Positions 43,247 through 51,352 of a stretch of 64,000 nt of DNA are shown in pieces (the stretch's first letter is position 1; each line of letters opens with the position of its first letter). The stretch comes from Roseomonas sp. Its GTDB lineage: Bacteria > Pseudomonadota > Alphaproteobacteria > Acetobacterales > Acetobacteraceae. The notes beneath the pieces were generated by a model. That model did not search any database. It worked only from the letters and a program-made list of their open reading frames with translations, and was not told where the DNA came from. The position numbers and the translations under genes were made by a program. The stretch is taken from contig JADCGF010000003.1 of assembly GCA_020249145.1 (NCBI GenBank), forward strand, positions 124,001 to 188,000, read 5' to 3'.

Positions 43247-44287
43247 ATGACCGAGGCCGATCGCCTTTCCAGCCCCGCCCGGCTTGAGGAGGATGGCGCT
43301 GAGGTGTCGCTCCGCCCGCAGACGCTGGATGATTTCACCGGGCAGCGTGGCTTGCGCGAGAATTTGCGCGTTTTTATCGGGGCAGCGCGGGCGCGGGCTG
43401 AAGCGATGGATCATGTCTTGTTCCATGGCCCGCCGGGTCTTGGGAAGACGACTTTGGCGCAGATTGTGGCGCGTGAATTGGGCGTTGGGTTTCGCGCCAC
43501 ATCGGGGCCGGTGTTGCAGCGTGCCGGTGATCTGGCGGCGATTCTCACGAATTTGCAGCCGCGTGATGTGTTGTTTGTGGATGAGATACATCGGCTGCAG
43601 CCGGCGATCGAGGAAACGCTCTATCCCGCGATGGAGGATTTCCAGCTTGATCTGATCATTGGCGAAGGCCCTGCGGCGCGGACGGTGCGGATTGATTTGC
43701 CGCCTTTTACCTTGATTGGCGCGACGACGCGGGCGGGGTTGCTGGCGACACCTTTGCGCGATCGCTTCGGCATTCCCTTGCGATTGGTGCTTTATACGCC
43801 TGAGGAATTGCTGGGTATTGTCACGCGCGGCGCGCGCAAGCTGGGCTTTGATTTGTCGGAGGATGGCGCGCGGGAGATTGCCAGCCGGTCGCGCGGCACG
43901 CCGCGTATTGCGGGGCGGCTATTGCGGCGTGTGCGTGATTTTGCGCTGATGGAAGACAAGGTCGCGGACCGCGCCATGGCCGATGCGGCGCTGCGGCGGT
44001 TGGAGGTTGATGCGCTGGGCTTGGACGCGATGGATCGGCGGTATTTGGCGCGCATTGCGGAACACCATAATGGCGGGCCGGTGGGGATTGAAACCTTGGC
44101 GGCGGCCTTGGCGGAAAGCCGGGACACGCTTGAGGAAGTGGTGGAGCCTTTCCTTATCCAGGAAGGGCTTGTGTTGCGCACGCCGCGCGGGCGCGTGCTT
44201 GGGGATCGCGGCTGGCGGCATTTGGGGCTTAGCCCGCCTGCCGGGGTGCAACCGCTGCTGGATTTGCTTGGGGATCAGGAAGCGTGA
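43247..44287 (+). CDS. ruvB: Holliday junction branch-migration ATPase RuvB
   Basis: 346-residue AAA+ motor. Motifs: [18 protein letters not shown], Walker [17 protein letters not shown], Walker [12 protein letters not shown], sensor [20 protein letters not shown], sensor 2 [20 protein letters not shown], and the C-terminal winged helix ([21 protein letters not shown]). The start is set at the ATG 43247, after GGAG at 43232-43235 (11-base spacing) just past the palindrome cassette; the open frame continues to 43019 through the repeats without support. The stop overlaps the ybgC GTG. Leucine codons here are mostly TTG/CTT, unlike ruvA. Confidence 0.96.
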   Translation: MTEADRLSSPARLEEDGAEVSLRPQTLDDFTGQRGLRENLRVFIGAARARAEAMDHVLFHGPPGLGKTTLAQIVARELGVGFRATSGPVLQRAGDLAAILTNLQPRDVLFVDEIHRLQPAIEETLYPAMEDFQLDLIIGEGPAARTVRIDLPPFTLIGATTRAGLLATPLRDRFGIPLRLVLYTPEELLGIVTRGARKLGFDLSEDGAREIASRSRGTPRIAGRLLRRVRDFALMEDKVADRAMADAALRRLEVDALGLDAMDRRYLARIAEHHNGGPVGIETLAAALAESRDTLEEVVEPFLIQEGLVLRTPRGRVLGDRGWRHLGLSPPAGVQPLLDLLGDQEA

Positions 44288-44712
44288 GCGCGCCGCATTC
44301 ATGGCCGCTCCGCGTTTATTTTGAAGATACGGATGCGGGGGGCGTCGCCTATCACGCGCGCTATTTGCATTGGGCGGAGCGTGCGCGGACGGAAGCCTTG
44401 CGCGCCATGGGTTTGCCGCATCAGGAAATGATTGCGCGGCATGGTGTCTTCCTCGTGGTGCGGCGGCTTGAAGTGGAGTATCTCCGGCCAGCGCGACTCG
44501 ACGAATCGGTGGTGGTTGAGACGCATATTCGCCGTGTGACGGGCGTGCAGGTGTGGCTGACCCAGGTGGTGCGGCGTGAGGGCGAAGATGAGGCTTTGGC
44601 GGTGCTGGAAGTGCGCCTGGCCTCGGTGGGGCAGGGCGGGGTGAAGCCGGTGCCGCTGCCGGAGCCCTGGCGTTCGGCGCTGCGTGCGGTGGTTGAATCC
44701 GCGCCGGGGTGA
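44284..44712 (+). CDS. ybgC: Tol-Pal-associated acyl-CoA thioesterase YbgC
   Basis: 142-residue hotdog-fold thioesterase that heads the tol-pal operon. Signature: [20 protein letters not shown] (catalytic Asp near the N-terminus), [14 protein letters not shown] and [22 protein letters not shown] start overlapping the ruvB stop by four bases. In E. coli the gene product acts on short acyl-CoA thioesters and associates with the envelope. A terminator-like hairpin follows, so tolQ may be transcribed partly independently. Confidence 0.93.
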   Translation: MSAPHSWPLRVYFEDTDAGGVAYHARYLHWAERARTEALRAMGLPHQEMIARHGVFLVVRRLEVEYLRPARLDESVVVETHIRRVTGVQVWLTQVVRREGEDEALAVLEVRLASVGQGGVKPVPLPEPWRSALRAVVESAPG

Positions 44713-44722
44713 ACAAGATTCT

Positions 44723-44759
44723 GCCGGGAAAAGGCCGCTTTTTCCGGGCTTTGTGTTTT
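44723..44759 (+). terminator. Terminator-like hairpin between ybgC and tolQ
   Basis: GCCGGGAAAAG (44723-44733) pairs with CTTTTTCCGGGC (44738-44749), one mismatch, short GCC loop, then TTTGTGTTTT. It may attenuate read-through into tolQ. Confidence 0.45.
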
Positions 44760-44811
44760 CAGGTGGCCTTGGCCGCCTTCAATCGCCCCGAAAGGGCGAA
44801 GGAGAAGTGGC

Positions 44812-45558
44812 GTGGATCGTAGCGTGACCACTCAGGCGCTTGGGCAAGTGGCCCATGACATGTCGCTCTGGGGCCTGTTTTTGCAGGCCGATTGGGTTGT
44901 GAAAGCGGTGATGATCGGGCTGCTGCTGGCCAGTATTTGGGTCTGGGCGGTGGTGTTCGAAAAAGTCGTCGCCATGCGGCGCGCGAATAAGGCGGCGGAT
45001 GGGTTTGAGGACCGCTTCTGGTCCGGCGGCAGCCTGGATGAGTTGTTCACGCGCGAAGGTGAGCAACCGACGCATCCGATGGCGGCGGTATTCGGGTCGG
45101 CCATGCGTGAATGGCGCCGCAGCGCGGGTGGTGTCAGCTTGCTGGGCGGCGCCAAGGAACGCGTGGAACGCGCCATGGGTGTGACTATCGGGCGGGAAAT
45201 GGAAAGGCTGGAACGCTGGATGGTGTTTCTGGCGTCGGTCGGTTCGGTCGGGCCTTTCGTAGGGCTGTTCGGCACCGTTTGGGGGATCATGAATTCCTTC
45301 TCGGCCATTGCGGGGATGCAGAACACCAGTCTGGCGGTGGTGGCGCCAGGGATTGCCGAAGCGCTGTTTGCCACTGCGATCGGCCTGGTGGCGGCGATTC
45401 CGGCGGTGCTGGCATATAATAAAATCAACACGGATTTGGCGCGCTTTGCCGCACGGCTGGAAGGCTTTGCCACTGAATTTGGCGCCATCCTGTCGCGGCA
45501 GACGGAAGCGGCGGCGAATGATGGCGGGCCGCGCAGCCCGAATCAGGCGGCGGAATAG
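44812..45558 (+). CDS. tolQ: Tol-Pal inner-membrane motor protein TolQ
   Basis: 248-residue MotA/TolQ/ExbB family protein. Three hydrophobic segments: VVKAVMIGLLLASIWVWAV near residues 29-47, MVFLASVGSVGPFVGLFGTVW with the conserved GxxxGxxGTVWG, and IAEALFATAIGLVAAIPAVLAY. With TolR it uses the proton gradient to energise TolA for outer-membrane constriction at division. GTG start with GAAGGAG about eight bases upstream. tolR starts three bases after its stop. Confidence 0.96.
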   Translation: MDRSVTTQALGQVAHDMSLWGLFLQADWVVKAVMIGLLLASIWVWAVVFEKVVAMRRANKAADGFEDRFWSGGSLDELFTREGEQPTHPMAAVFGSAMREWRRSAGGVSLLGGAKERVERAMGVTIGREMERLERWMVFLASVGSVGPFVGLFGTVWGIMNSFSAIAGMQNTSLAVVAPGIAEALFATAIGLVAAIPAVLAYNKINTDLARFAARLEGFATEFGAILSRQTEAAANDGGPRSPNQAAE

Positions 45559-45561
45559 GCC

Positions 45562-46122
45562 ATGGGGGCGCAACTTTCTGGCGGGCGCGCTTCCGGGCGT
45601 TCGCGGTATCGCCCAATGGCGGAAATCAACGTCACGCCCTTTGTGGATGTGATGCTGGTGCTGCTGATCATTTTCATGGTGGCCGCGCCGCTGATGACGG
45701 TGGGCGTGCCGGTGGATTTGCCCAAAACCACTGCCCAGCCGCTCAATCAGGAAACCGAACCCCTGACCATCACGGTCAATCCGGAAGGCAAGATTTTCTT
45801 GCAGGAAACCGAAGTGCCTTTGGATGGGCTGGTGCCGCGCCTGCAAGCGATCATGCGCGAACAGCCGCAAGGCGCGCCGGAGCGACGGATTTTTGTCCGT
45901 GGCGACAAGGCCATTTCCTATGGCCGCGTGATGGAGGTGATGGGCACCATCGCCGGTGCCGGCTTCACCCGCGTGGCACTTTTGGCTGAACAGCCCGCCG
46001 GCCCCCGCCCCGGAACAGCGGCCCCCGCCGCCCGTCCCGCCTCGCAACCGGCGCGCCCGGCAGCACCACCTGCGGCACCCCCCGCCGCGCCACCGCGCCC
46101 CGCGCAGCCGCCCCGCGGCTGA
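45562..46122 (+). CDS. tolR: Tol-Pal motor protein TolR
   Basis: 186-residue ExbD/TolR family protein. The single membrane helix carries the ion-pathway Asp in EINVTPFVDVMLVLLIIFMV. The periplasmic part has VPVDLPKTTAQPL, TITVNPEGKIFLQ and RIFVRGDKAISYGRVMEVM. The last 40 residues are a proline/alanine tail (PAAPPAAPPAAPPRPAQPP) longer than usual. The stop is 19 bases before the TTG start of tolA. Confidence 0.94.
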   Translation: MGAQLSGGRASGRSRYRPMAEINVTPFVDVMLVLLIIFMVAAPLMTVGVPVDLPKTTAQPLNQETEPLTITVNPEGKIFLQETEVPLDGLVPRLQAIMREQPQGAPERRIFVRGDKAISYGRVMEVMGTIAGAGFTRVALLAEQPAGPRPGTAAPAARPASQPARPAAPPAAPPAAPPRPAQPPRG

Positions 46123-46127
46123 GGGCC

Positions 46128-46135
46128 GGAAGGAG
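46128..46135 (+). promoter_or_regulatory. Strong ribosome-binding site that fixes the TTG start of tolA
   Basis: GGAAGGAG six bases before the TTG at 46142. No ATG or GTG in the tolA frame lies near it, so TTG is the only start that gives the TolA N-terminus. Confidence 0.75.
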
Positions 46136-46141
46136 AGAGCC

Positions 46142-47164
46142 TTGCCCCGGGCCCTGCCCGATAAGCGCCTGAACAAATGGCTGATGGTCTCGGCGGGGCT
46201 GCATGTCGCGCTGCTGGCTATCGGGGCCTTGTTCTCGCTTGCGCGATCCATTCCTGAACCGCAGGAACAAGGGATCGCGGTGGAGCTTGTGGCCCCTGGC
46301 CCGGCGCAGCTGGCGCGCGCGGATAACCCGGCGCCGGTGCCGGGGCCGACAACGACGCCGACGCCAACCCCGCCGACGCCCGAACCCCCGGCGCCGGAAC
46401 CGCCACGCAATGCGCCGCCCGAGCCAACCCCGCCGCCGCCACCCCCACCACCCGCGCCTGCCGCCGCACCAACACCCGCGCCGCCAAGCCCCGCCCGACC
46501 AACCCCGCCCGCGCCGGCACCGGCGCCGAGCCCGGAGCCTTCACCGGCGCCGCGCGTGACGCCGCAAACCCAAACGCCGCAGCCAACGCCGCCTCAGCCC
46601 CAGGCCGCGCAGCCGCCGCGCCCGGAACCGCCTTTGCCCCTGCCGCCGCCGCCTGTGCCGCCGCCGCCCGAGCCATCGCGCCAGGCAGGCACAGGGCAAA
46701 CGCCGCCTGTGGCGCGGCCGCAGGAGAACAGCACCTCAGTGCAGAATACGCTGGAGCGGCTGCGCGCCCAGCAGCAGCAAGACCGCGCGCCCACAGCGCG
46801 GCCCAATCCATCTGGCGCGCCGCGCCAGGGTGGGGGCAACCCAAATCAGACCGGCAATCTGACGCAGGGGGAAATCCGGGCCCTTGGTGAGCAGGTCGGC
46901 GAATGCTGGAATGTGGATGCCGGGATGCTCGGCCTTGAAACCATTGTCGTGGAATTGCGCGTGCAGCTTGATGGCCAGGGCAATGTCCGCAATGTGGTGC
47001 CGGCGGGCAATATGCCGACCGATCCGCGCGTAAGATCGGTATTCGAATCGGCGCGTCGTGCGCTATTATCGCCGGCATGCAATCCGTTGAAGGTGCCGGC
47101 TGACAAGCTGCAAACCGTGATGGCTTCCACTTTTCGCTTCAACCCGCGCGGGCTGGTGCGCTGA
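46142..47164 (+). CDS. tolA: Proline-rich TolA
   Basis: 340-residue TonB/TolA-like protein. TTG start; short basic N-terminus DKRLNKWLMVSAGLHVALLA leading into the only membrane helix. Residues about 45-235 are a proline-dominated linker with PT, PAP and PPPPP runs instead of the Ala/Lys/Glu helix of E. coli TolA. The C-terminal domain (about 245-340) shows LTQGEIRALGEQVGECWN, VVELRVQLDGQGNVRNVV, VRSVFESARRALLSPACNPL and the paired cysteines. It connects TolQR to Pal. The proline linker is long enough to cross the periplasm. Confidence 0.92.
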   Translation: MPRALPDKRLNKWLMVSAGLHVALLAIGALFSLARSIPEPQEQGIAVELVAPGPAQLARADNPAPVPGPTTTPTPTPPTPEPPAPEPPRNAPPEPTPPPPPPPPAPAAAPTPAPPSPARPTPPAPAPAPSPEPSPAPRVTPQTQTPQPTPPQPQAAQPPRPEPPLPLPPPPVPPPPEPSRQAGTGQTPPVARPQENSTSVQNTLERLRAQQQQDRAPTARPNPSGAPRQGGGNPNQTGNLTQGEIRALGEQVGECWNVDAGMLGLETIVVELRVQLDGQGNVRNVVPAGNMPTDPRVRSVFESARRALLSPACNPLKVPADKLQTVMASTFRFNPRGLVR

Positions 47165-47171
47165 CTTCAGG

Positions 47172-48527
47172 ATGATGGGTATGACAACAAGACGCTCCCT
47201 TCTGCTTGGTGCCGCGGGTGCGGTGACGGTCTCGGCGCTTGCGGGGGCACCTGACGCGGCCTTGGCGCAAGGGGCAGTGATTGACATCACCCGCGCGCGT
47301 ACCAACCCAATCCCCATCGCCATTCCGGATTTTGCGGGTGTTGGCGACGGCCAGCGTTTCGGGCGCGATATTGCGCGGGTGGTGCAGGATAATTTGCGCA
47401 ATTCCGGATTGTTCCGCCCCGTGGCGCGCCAGGCCTTCATCCAAACCCCGGAATCCGCCGCGCAAACACCGCGCTTTCAGGATTGGCGCGTGATTGGCGC
47501 GCAGGCGCTGACCACCGGGCGCGCCGATATGCAGGGCGGCAATTTGCGCGTCGAGTTTCGCCTTTGGGATGTGCTGCCTGAAACCCAATCGGTGGGCACG
47601 GCCTTCACGGCGCCCACCGGCAATTGGCGGCGCATCGCGCATCTGATCTCCGACGTGATCTATGAAAGATTGCTGGGCGAGAAAGGCTATTTCGACACAC
47701 GCATCGTCTATATTGCGGAATCCGGCCCGCGTGATCGGCGCCTCAGGCGCCTCGCCATCATGGATCAGGATGGCGAAAACAACGCCTTCCTGACCGATGG
47801 GCGCGAAGCCGCACTCACGCCGCGCTTTCATCCCTCGGCGGATCGCGTGGCCTTCATGTCCTATCAGGGCCGCGAACAGCCGCGTGTTGTGTTGTTTGAT
47901 TTGAACACGCGCGGCCAGCAGGTGCTCGGCAATTTTCCGGGCATGACGCTTTCGCCACGTTTCGCGCCGGATGGGCGTTCCGTGGTGCTTTCCGCCATGC
48001 GTGGCGGGGATGCGAATATCTATGTGGTGGATTTGGCCAGCCGGCGCGAAAGGCAGATTACAAGCGGCAGCGCGCTTGATGTCAGCCCCGCCTTTTCGCC
48101 CGATGGCAATCAGATTGTGTTTAATTCCGATCGCGGCGGCGATCAGCAGCTATACGTGATGGATGCCAATGGCGGGGGCATCCGCCGCATTTCCTTCGGC
48201 CGCGGTCGCTACGCCACGCCGGTCTGGTCACCGCGCGGCGATTTGATTGCCTTCACCCGTTTCGGTGGCGGCAGTTTTGCCATTGGCGTCATGCGCCCCG
48301 ATGGCTCGGGTGAGCGTATTTTGTCCGAAGGCTGGAAGATGGAAGCGCCAAGCTTTGCACCGAATGGCCGCATGTTGGTCTTTGGTCGGGAAACCCGCGC
48401 CACGGATGCGCGCGGTGGCGGCTATTCGGCGCGCATCCACACCATAGACATCGCAGGCTTCAATGAACGCCCCCTGCCGACGCCAACCGATGCGACTGAT
48501 CCGACATGGTCCCCTTTGCTTTCCTGA
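47172..48527 (+). CDS. tolB: Tol-Pal periplasmic beta-propeller TolB
   Basis: 451-residue TolB. A twin-arginine-like signal TTRRSLLLGAAGAV with a likely cut after AALAQ is followed by the N-terminal domain (IPIAIPDFAGVGDGQRFGRD). Five or six propeller blades follow, with the repeating SPRFAPDGRSVVLSAMR, SPAFSPDGNQIVFNSDRGG and TPVWSPRGDLIAFTR. ATG at 47172, 47175 and 47181 are all possible; AGGA precedes the last at a better spacing. Binds Pal and in other species colicins. Confidence 0.94.
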   Translation: MMGMTTRRSLLLGAAGAVTVSALAGAPDAALAQGAVIDITRARTNPIPIAIPDFAGVGDGQRFGRDIARVVQDNLRNSGLFRPVARQAFIQTPESAAQTPRFQDWRVIGAQALTTGRADMQGGNLRVEFRLWDVLPETQSVGTAFTAPTGNWRRIAHLISDVIYERLLGEKGYFDTRIVYIAESGPRDRRLRRLAIMDQDGENNAFLTDGREAALTPRFHPSADRVAFMSYQGREQPRVVLFDLNTRGQQVLGNFPGMTLSPRFAPDGRSVVLSAMRGGDANIYVVDLASRRERQITSGSALDVSPAFSPDGNQIVFNSDRGGDQQLYVMDANGGGIRRISFGRGRYATPVWSPRGDLIAFTRFGGGSFAIGVMRPDGSGERILSEGWKMEAPSFAPNGRMLVFGRETRATDARGGGYSARIHTIDIAGFNERPLPTPTDATDPTWSPLLS

Positions 48528-48534
48528 AGGTTTT

Positions 48535-48558
48535 GGCTTGACCTTAGCGGGTCGAGCC
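48535..48558 (+). promoter_or_regulatory. Hairpin between tolB and pal
   Basis: GGCTTGACC (48535-48543) pairs with GGTCGAGCC (48550-48558), one mismatch, six-base loop, followed by TTTA. Too little of a T-tract for a confident terminator; it may attenuate or protect an mRNA end, leaving pal more abundant. Confidence 0.3.
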
Positions 48559-48605
48559 TTTACCGCACCGCACAAAGTTATGATTTCCCTGAAAGGAAAC
48601 CAGTC

Positions 48606-49073
48606 ATGAAGTTGAAATTCCTTGCTATTGCCGGTCTTGCGCTGCTCGCCGCCTGCTCCAGGTCGGACAATAGCAGCAGCGCGGGCGCTGGGATGGGGGG
48701 CGCGGGTAATATCCGCCCCGGCAGCCAGGAAGATTTGGTCGCCAATGTGGGTGACCGCATCTTCTTTGACTTTGATCGCAGCAATATCCGCGCCGATCAG
48801 CGCCCGGTCCTGGACCGTCAGGCGGAATGGATGGGCCGCCACCCGCAAGTACAGGTCGTGGTTGAAGGCCATACCGATGAACGCGGCACGCGTGAATACA
48901 ACCTGGCCCTTGGTCAGCGCCGCGCCAATTCCACCCGCGATGCGCTGGTGGCAGGCGGTGTGAATGGCTCGCGCATTTCCACCATCTCCTTCGGCAAGGA
49001 TCAGCCGGCGGCACTCGGTTCGGATGAAAGCGCCTGGGCGCAGAACCGCCGCGCTGTCACCGTCGTTCGCTGA
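48606..49073 (+). CDS. pal: Peptidoglycan-associated lipoprotein Pal
   Basis: 155-residue lipoprotein. Signal with lipobox AIAGLALLAACSRSD (Cys17), a flexible Gly/Ser stretch and an OmpA-type peptidoglycan-binding domain. The latter has DRIFFDFDRSNIRADQRPVL, VVVEGHTDERGTREYNLALG, QRRANSTRDAL and SFGKDQPAALGSDESAW with NRRAV. AAAGGA precedes the ATG. It sits between tolB and cpoB as usual. Confidence 0.97.
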   Translation: MKLKFLAIAGLALLAACSRSDNSSSAGAGMGGAGNIRPGSQEDLVANVGDRIFFDFDRSNIRADQRPVLDRQAEWMGRHPQVQVVVEGHTDERGTREYNLALGQRRANSTRDALVAGGVNGSRISTISFGKDQPAALGSDESAWAQNRRAVTVVR

Positions 49074-49111
49074 AGGAAGGGGCGCGGCTTCGGTCGCGCC
49101 GCTTGAAGACC

Positions 49112-49954
49112 ATGGCAGGCATCACCCCGGTTTTCCGTCTTGCGCTTCTGGGCCTTGGATTGGCGCTTGCAACGCCTGCTGAGGCCCAGGTGGAAAGCCG
49201 TGAAGGCATTGTGCTGCAAAACCAGATCCTGGATTTGCGGCGGGAGATTGATGCGCTGCGGCGCGGCGGTGGCGCCGTGCCTGCGCCAAGCGCGCCAGCG
49301 CGCGGGTCCGCCGCTTCGGGCGATTTGGTGCAGCAATTGCTGGGTCGTGTGCAGGAGCTTGAGGAAGAAAATCGCCGTCAGCGTGGCCAGCTTGATGTGG
49401 CCGAGAACAATGACCGGCAATTGCGCGCCGAGATGGAAAAGCTGCGCGGCGATCTAGATTTCCGCCTGCAAGCGCTTGAAAGAGGAACTGGCCGCCCGGC
49501 CGCCCCGCGCCCTCCTCAGCCGGGGCCGGCGGCGCCAGCCCCGCCAGCCCCGGCACCCTCCAACGCCCCTAGAAACGCTGAAAAGGCCATTACGGATGGT
49601 CAGGCCGCGCTTGCCCGGCGCGAATTTGCCGTGGCCGAGGCCGCCGCGCGGGAGGCGATCCGCGCCCGCCCCGGTGCCCGCGCCCAGGATGCGCATTTGC
49701 TGCTGGGCGATGCGCTGATGGGCAAGCGCGATTTCCAGAATGCTGCGCTCGCCTATGACGAGGCCTTTAGCCGCAACCGCCAGGGCGCCCGCGCGCCAGA
49801 GGCGATGATCAGCCTTGCCAATGCCTTCCAGGGTTTCGGCGCCAGGCGGGAAGCCTGTGAGACTTTGGATAATCTGCGCTCCAACTTCCCCAATCTCTCT
49901 GGCCCGCAGGCGCAGCGCGCCGCCGATAGCCGCCGCCGCGCGCAATGCCGGTGA
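49112..49954 (+). CDS. cpoB: Tol-Pal accessory protein CpoB/YbgF
   Basis: 280-residue periplasmic protein that closes the tol-pal block. A signal peptide (AGITPVFRLALLGLGLALAT then PAEAQ) leads to two coiled-coil stretches with LQNQILDLRREIDALRRGG and VQELEEENRRQRGQLDVAEN. After a proline linker a TPR domain follows: AITDGQAALARREFAVAEAA, AQDAHLLLGDALMGKRDFQN and AALAYDEAFSRN. CpoB couples Tol function to septal peptidoglycan synthesis in E. coli. ATG at 49112 used; a TTG three codons upstream is possible. Confidence 0.92.
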   Translation: MAGITPVFRLALLGLGLALATPAEAQVESREGIVLQNQILDLRREIDALRRGGGAVPAPSAPARGSAASGDLVQQLLGRVQELEEENRRQRGQLDVAENNDRQLRAEMEKLRGDLDFRLQALERGTGRPAAPRPPQPGPAAPAPPAPAPSNAPRNAEKAITDGQAALARREFAVAEAAAREAIRARPGARAQDAHLLLGDALMGKRDFQNAALAYDEAFSRNRQGARAPEAMISLANAFQGFGARREACETLDNLRSNFPNLSGPQAQRAADSRRRAQCR

Positions 49955-50025
49955 GATAGCCCCATGGGGATAGGCGGCTTCCAGCCCTGAGCCTGCCCGT
50001 CAGCGCGGCGGAATTCGCCGCCGCC

Positions 50026-51231
50026 ATGGCGCCGCTTGGGCCATTTGGCGCGCCGCCATCCCTTGCAGTCGCGGTTTCGGGCGGGCCGCATAGCCTTGCG
50101 GCTGCCTTGCTGGCGCGGGATTGGGTGGCGGCGCGGGGTGGGCGGGTGGTGGCCCTGGTCGCGGATCATGGGCTGCGCCCTGAAAGCGGGGCCGAGGCGG
50201 ATCATGTGATGGCGCTTTTGGCCAAGGCCGGAATTGAAGCGGAATGCCTACGGCTTGCCCTGCCCGGAGGCGCGCGGATGCAGGAACGTGCGCGCGCGTC
50301 GCGGCTGGCGGCGCTGACCGAAGCCGCGACGCGCCATGGCTGCCCCTGGCTGCTGCTGGGGCATCATCGCGGCGATCAGGCGGAAACCCTGGCCTTTCGG
50401 GCTTTGCGCGGCAGCGGCGCGGCGGGGCTTGCCGCCATGGCGCCGCTGCGCGTGGCGCCTGATTGCCTGATCCTGCGCCCGCTTTTGGTTTTTGCACCTG
50501 CCCGGCTGGAAGCGGTGGTGGCTGCTGCTGGTCTGGCCCCCGTGCGCGATCCTTCCAATGAAAATCCACGCTTTGCGCGCATCCGGCTGCGCCAGGCTTT
50601 GGGCGACCCGCGCGGGGAAGGCGAGGGGGTGCGCGCGCTTGCCGAAGCGGCACAGGCTTTCGCCCACCGCCGCGCCCGGCAGGAGGCCGCGCTGCTGGCC
50701 CGGCTGGCGGCAGCGGCGGAGATTCACCCGGAAGCCTATGCCTGGCTGGATCCCAAGGCGCTTGGCACCGATGCGCTTGGCGTCGCAGCGCTGGCGCGGC
50801 TGATCGGCCTGATCGGCGGCGCTGCCTGGCCGGTGCCCATCGCGGCCACGGCGGCGCTGCTGGCGCGCGGCGGGGGGAGCCTTGCTGGCGCCTGGGTCCG
50901 CCCCGGCGCTGGCGGACGTTGGCTGGTGGTGCGTGACCCCGGCCTGATTGCCCCCGCCCAGCCCTGGCAGCCGCGTTTGTTCTGGGATGGGCGCTTCCGG
51001 CTGAGCGGCCCGGCCCGCCCTGGCTGGTCCTGCGCTGCCTTGGGGGAGGCAGCGTCCGGCTTGCGGGGGCTGGCCTCAATCCCCCTGCCGGCACTCCGCG
51101 CCCTGCCAGCGCTTTGGGATGAAAAGGGAAAGCTGGCGGTCCTGCCCGGCCTGTTCTATGCTAAAGGCGTGGAAGCGGCAGCTTGGCGCATGGTCTTTGC
51201 CCCCCAGGGCGGTGGCCTGCCCGCTGGCTGA
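50026..51231 (+). CDS. tilS: tRNA(Ile)-lysidine synthase TilS
   Basis: 401-residue ATP-dependent ligase that modifies C34 of the CAU-anticodon tRNA-Ile to lysidine. The N-terminal PP-loop domain is recognisable from AVAVSGGPHSLAAALLARDW, ADHGLRPESGAEADHV and GHHRGDQAETLAFRALRGSG. Two usually acidic positions differ: SGGxDS is SGGPHS, and HHxDDQ is HHRGDQ. A full C-terminal region follows. The upstream bases read in frame as LSLPVSAAEFAAAM without an ATG/GTG/TTG, so the ATG at 50026 is taken. Position between cpoB and ftsH is typical. Confidence 0.87.
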   Translation: MAPLGPFGAPPSLAVAVSGGPHSLAAALLARDWVAARGGRVVALVADHGLRPESGAEADHVMALLAKAGIEAECLRLALPGGARMQERARASRLAALTEAATRHGCPWLLLGHHRGDQAETLAFRALRGSGAAGLAAMAPLRVAPDCLILRPLLVFAPARLEAVVAAAGLAPVRDPSNENPRFARIRLRQALGDPRGEGEGVRALAEAAQAFAHRRARQEAALLARLAAAAEIHPEAYAWLDPKALGTDALGVAALARLIGLIGGAAWPVPIAATAALLARGGGSLAGAWVRPGAGGRWLVVRDPGLIAPAQPWQPRLFWDGRFRLSGPARPGWSCAALGEAASGLRGLASIPLPALRALPALWDEKGKLAVLPGLFYAKGVEAAAWRMVFAPQGGGLPAG

Positions 51232-51352
51232 CCCTCGCTTTTGCGGCTGGAAGATTTCACGCGGGCCATTCAAGATGCGTGAAGCGTCACTATGTAAGCT
51301 GGCAGCGCGTGGCGGATGACGCCACTTGGCTCCTGAAGATGGAAGGGTCGCG

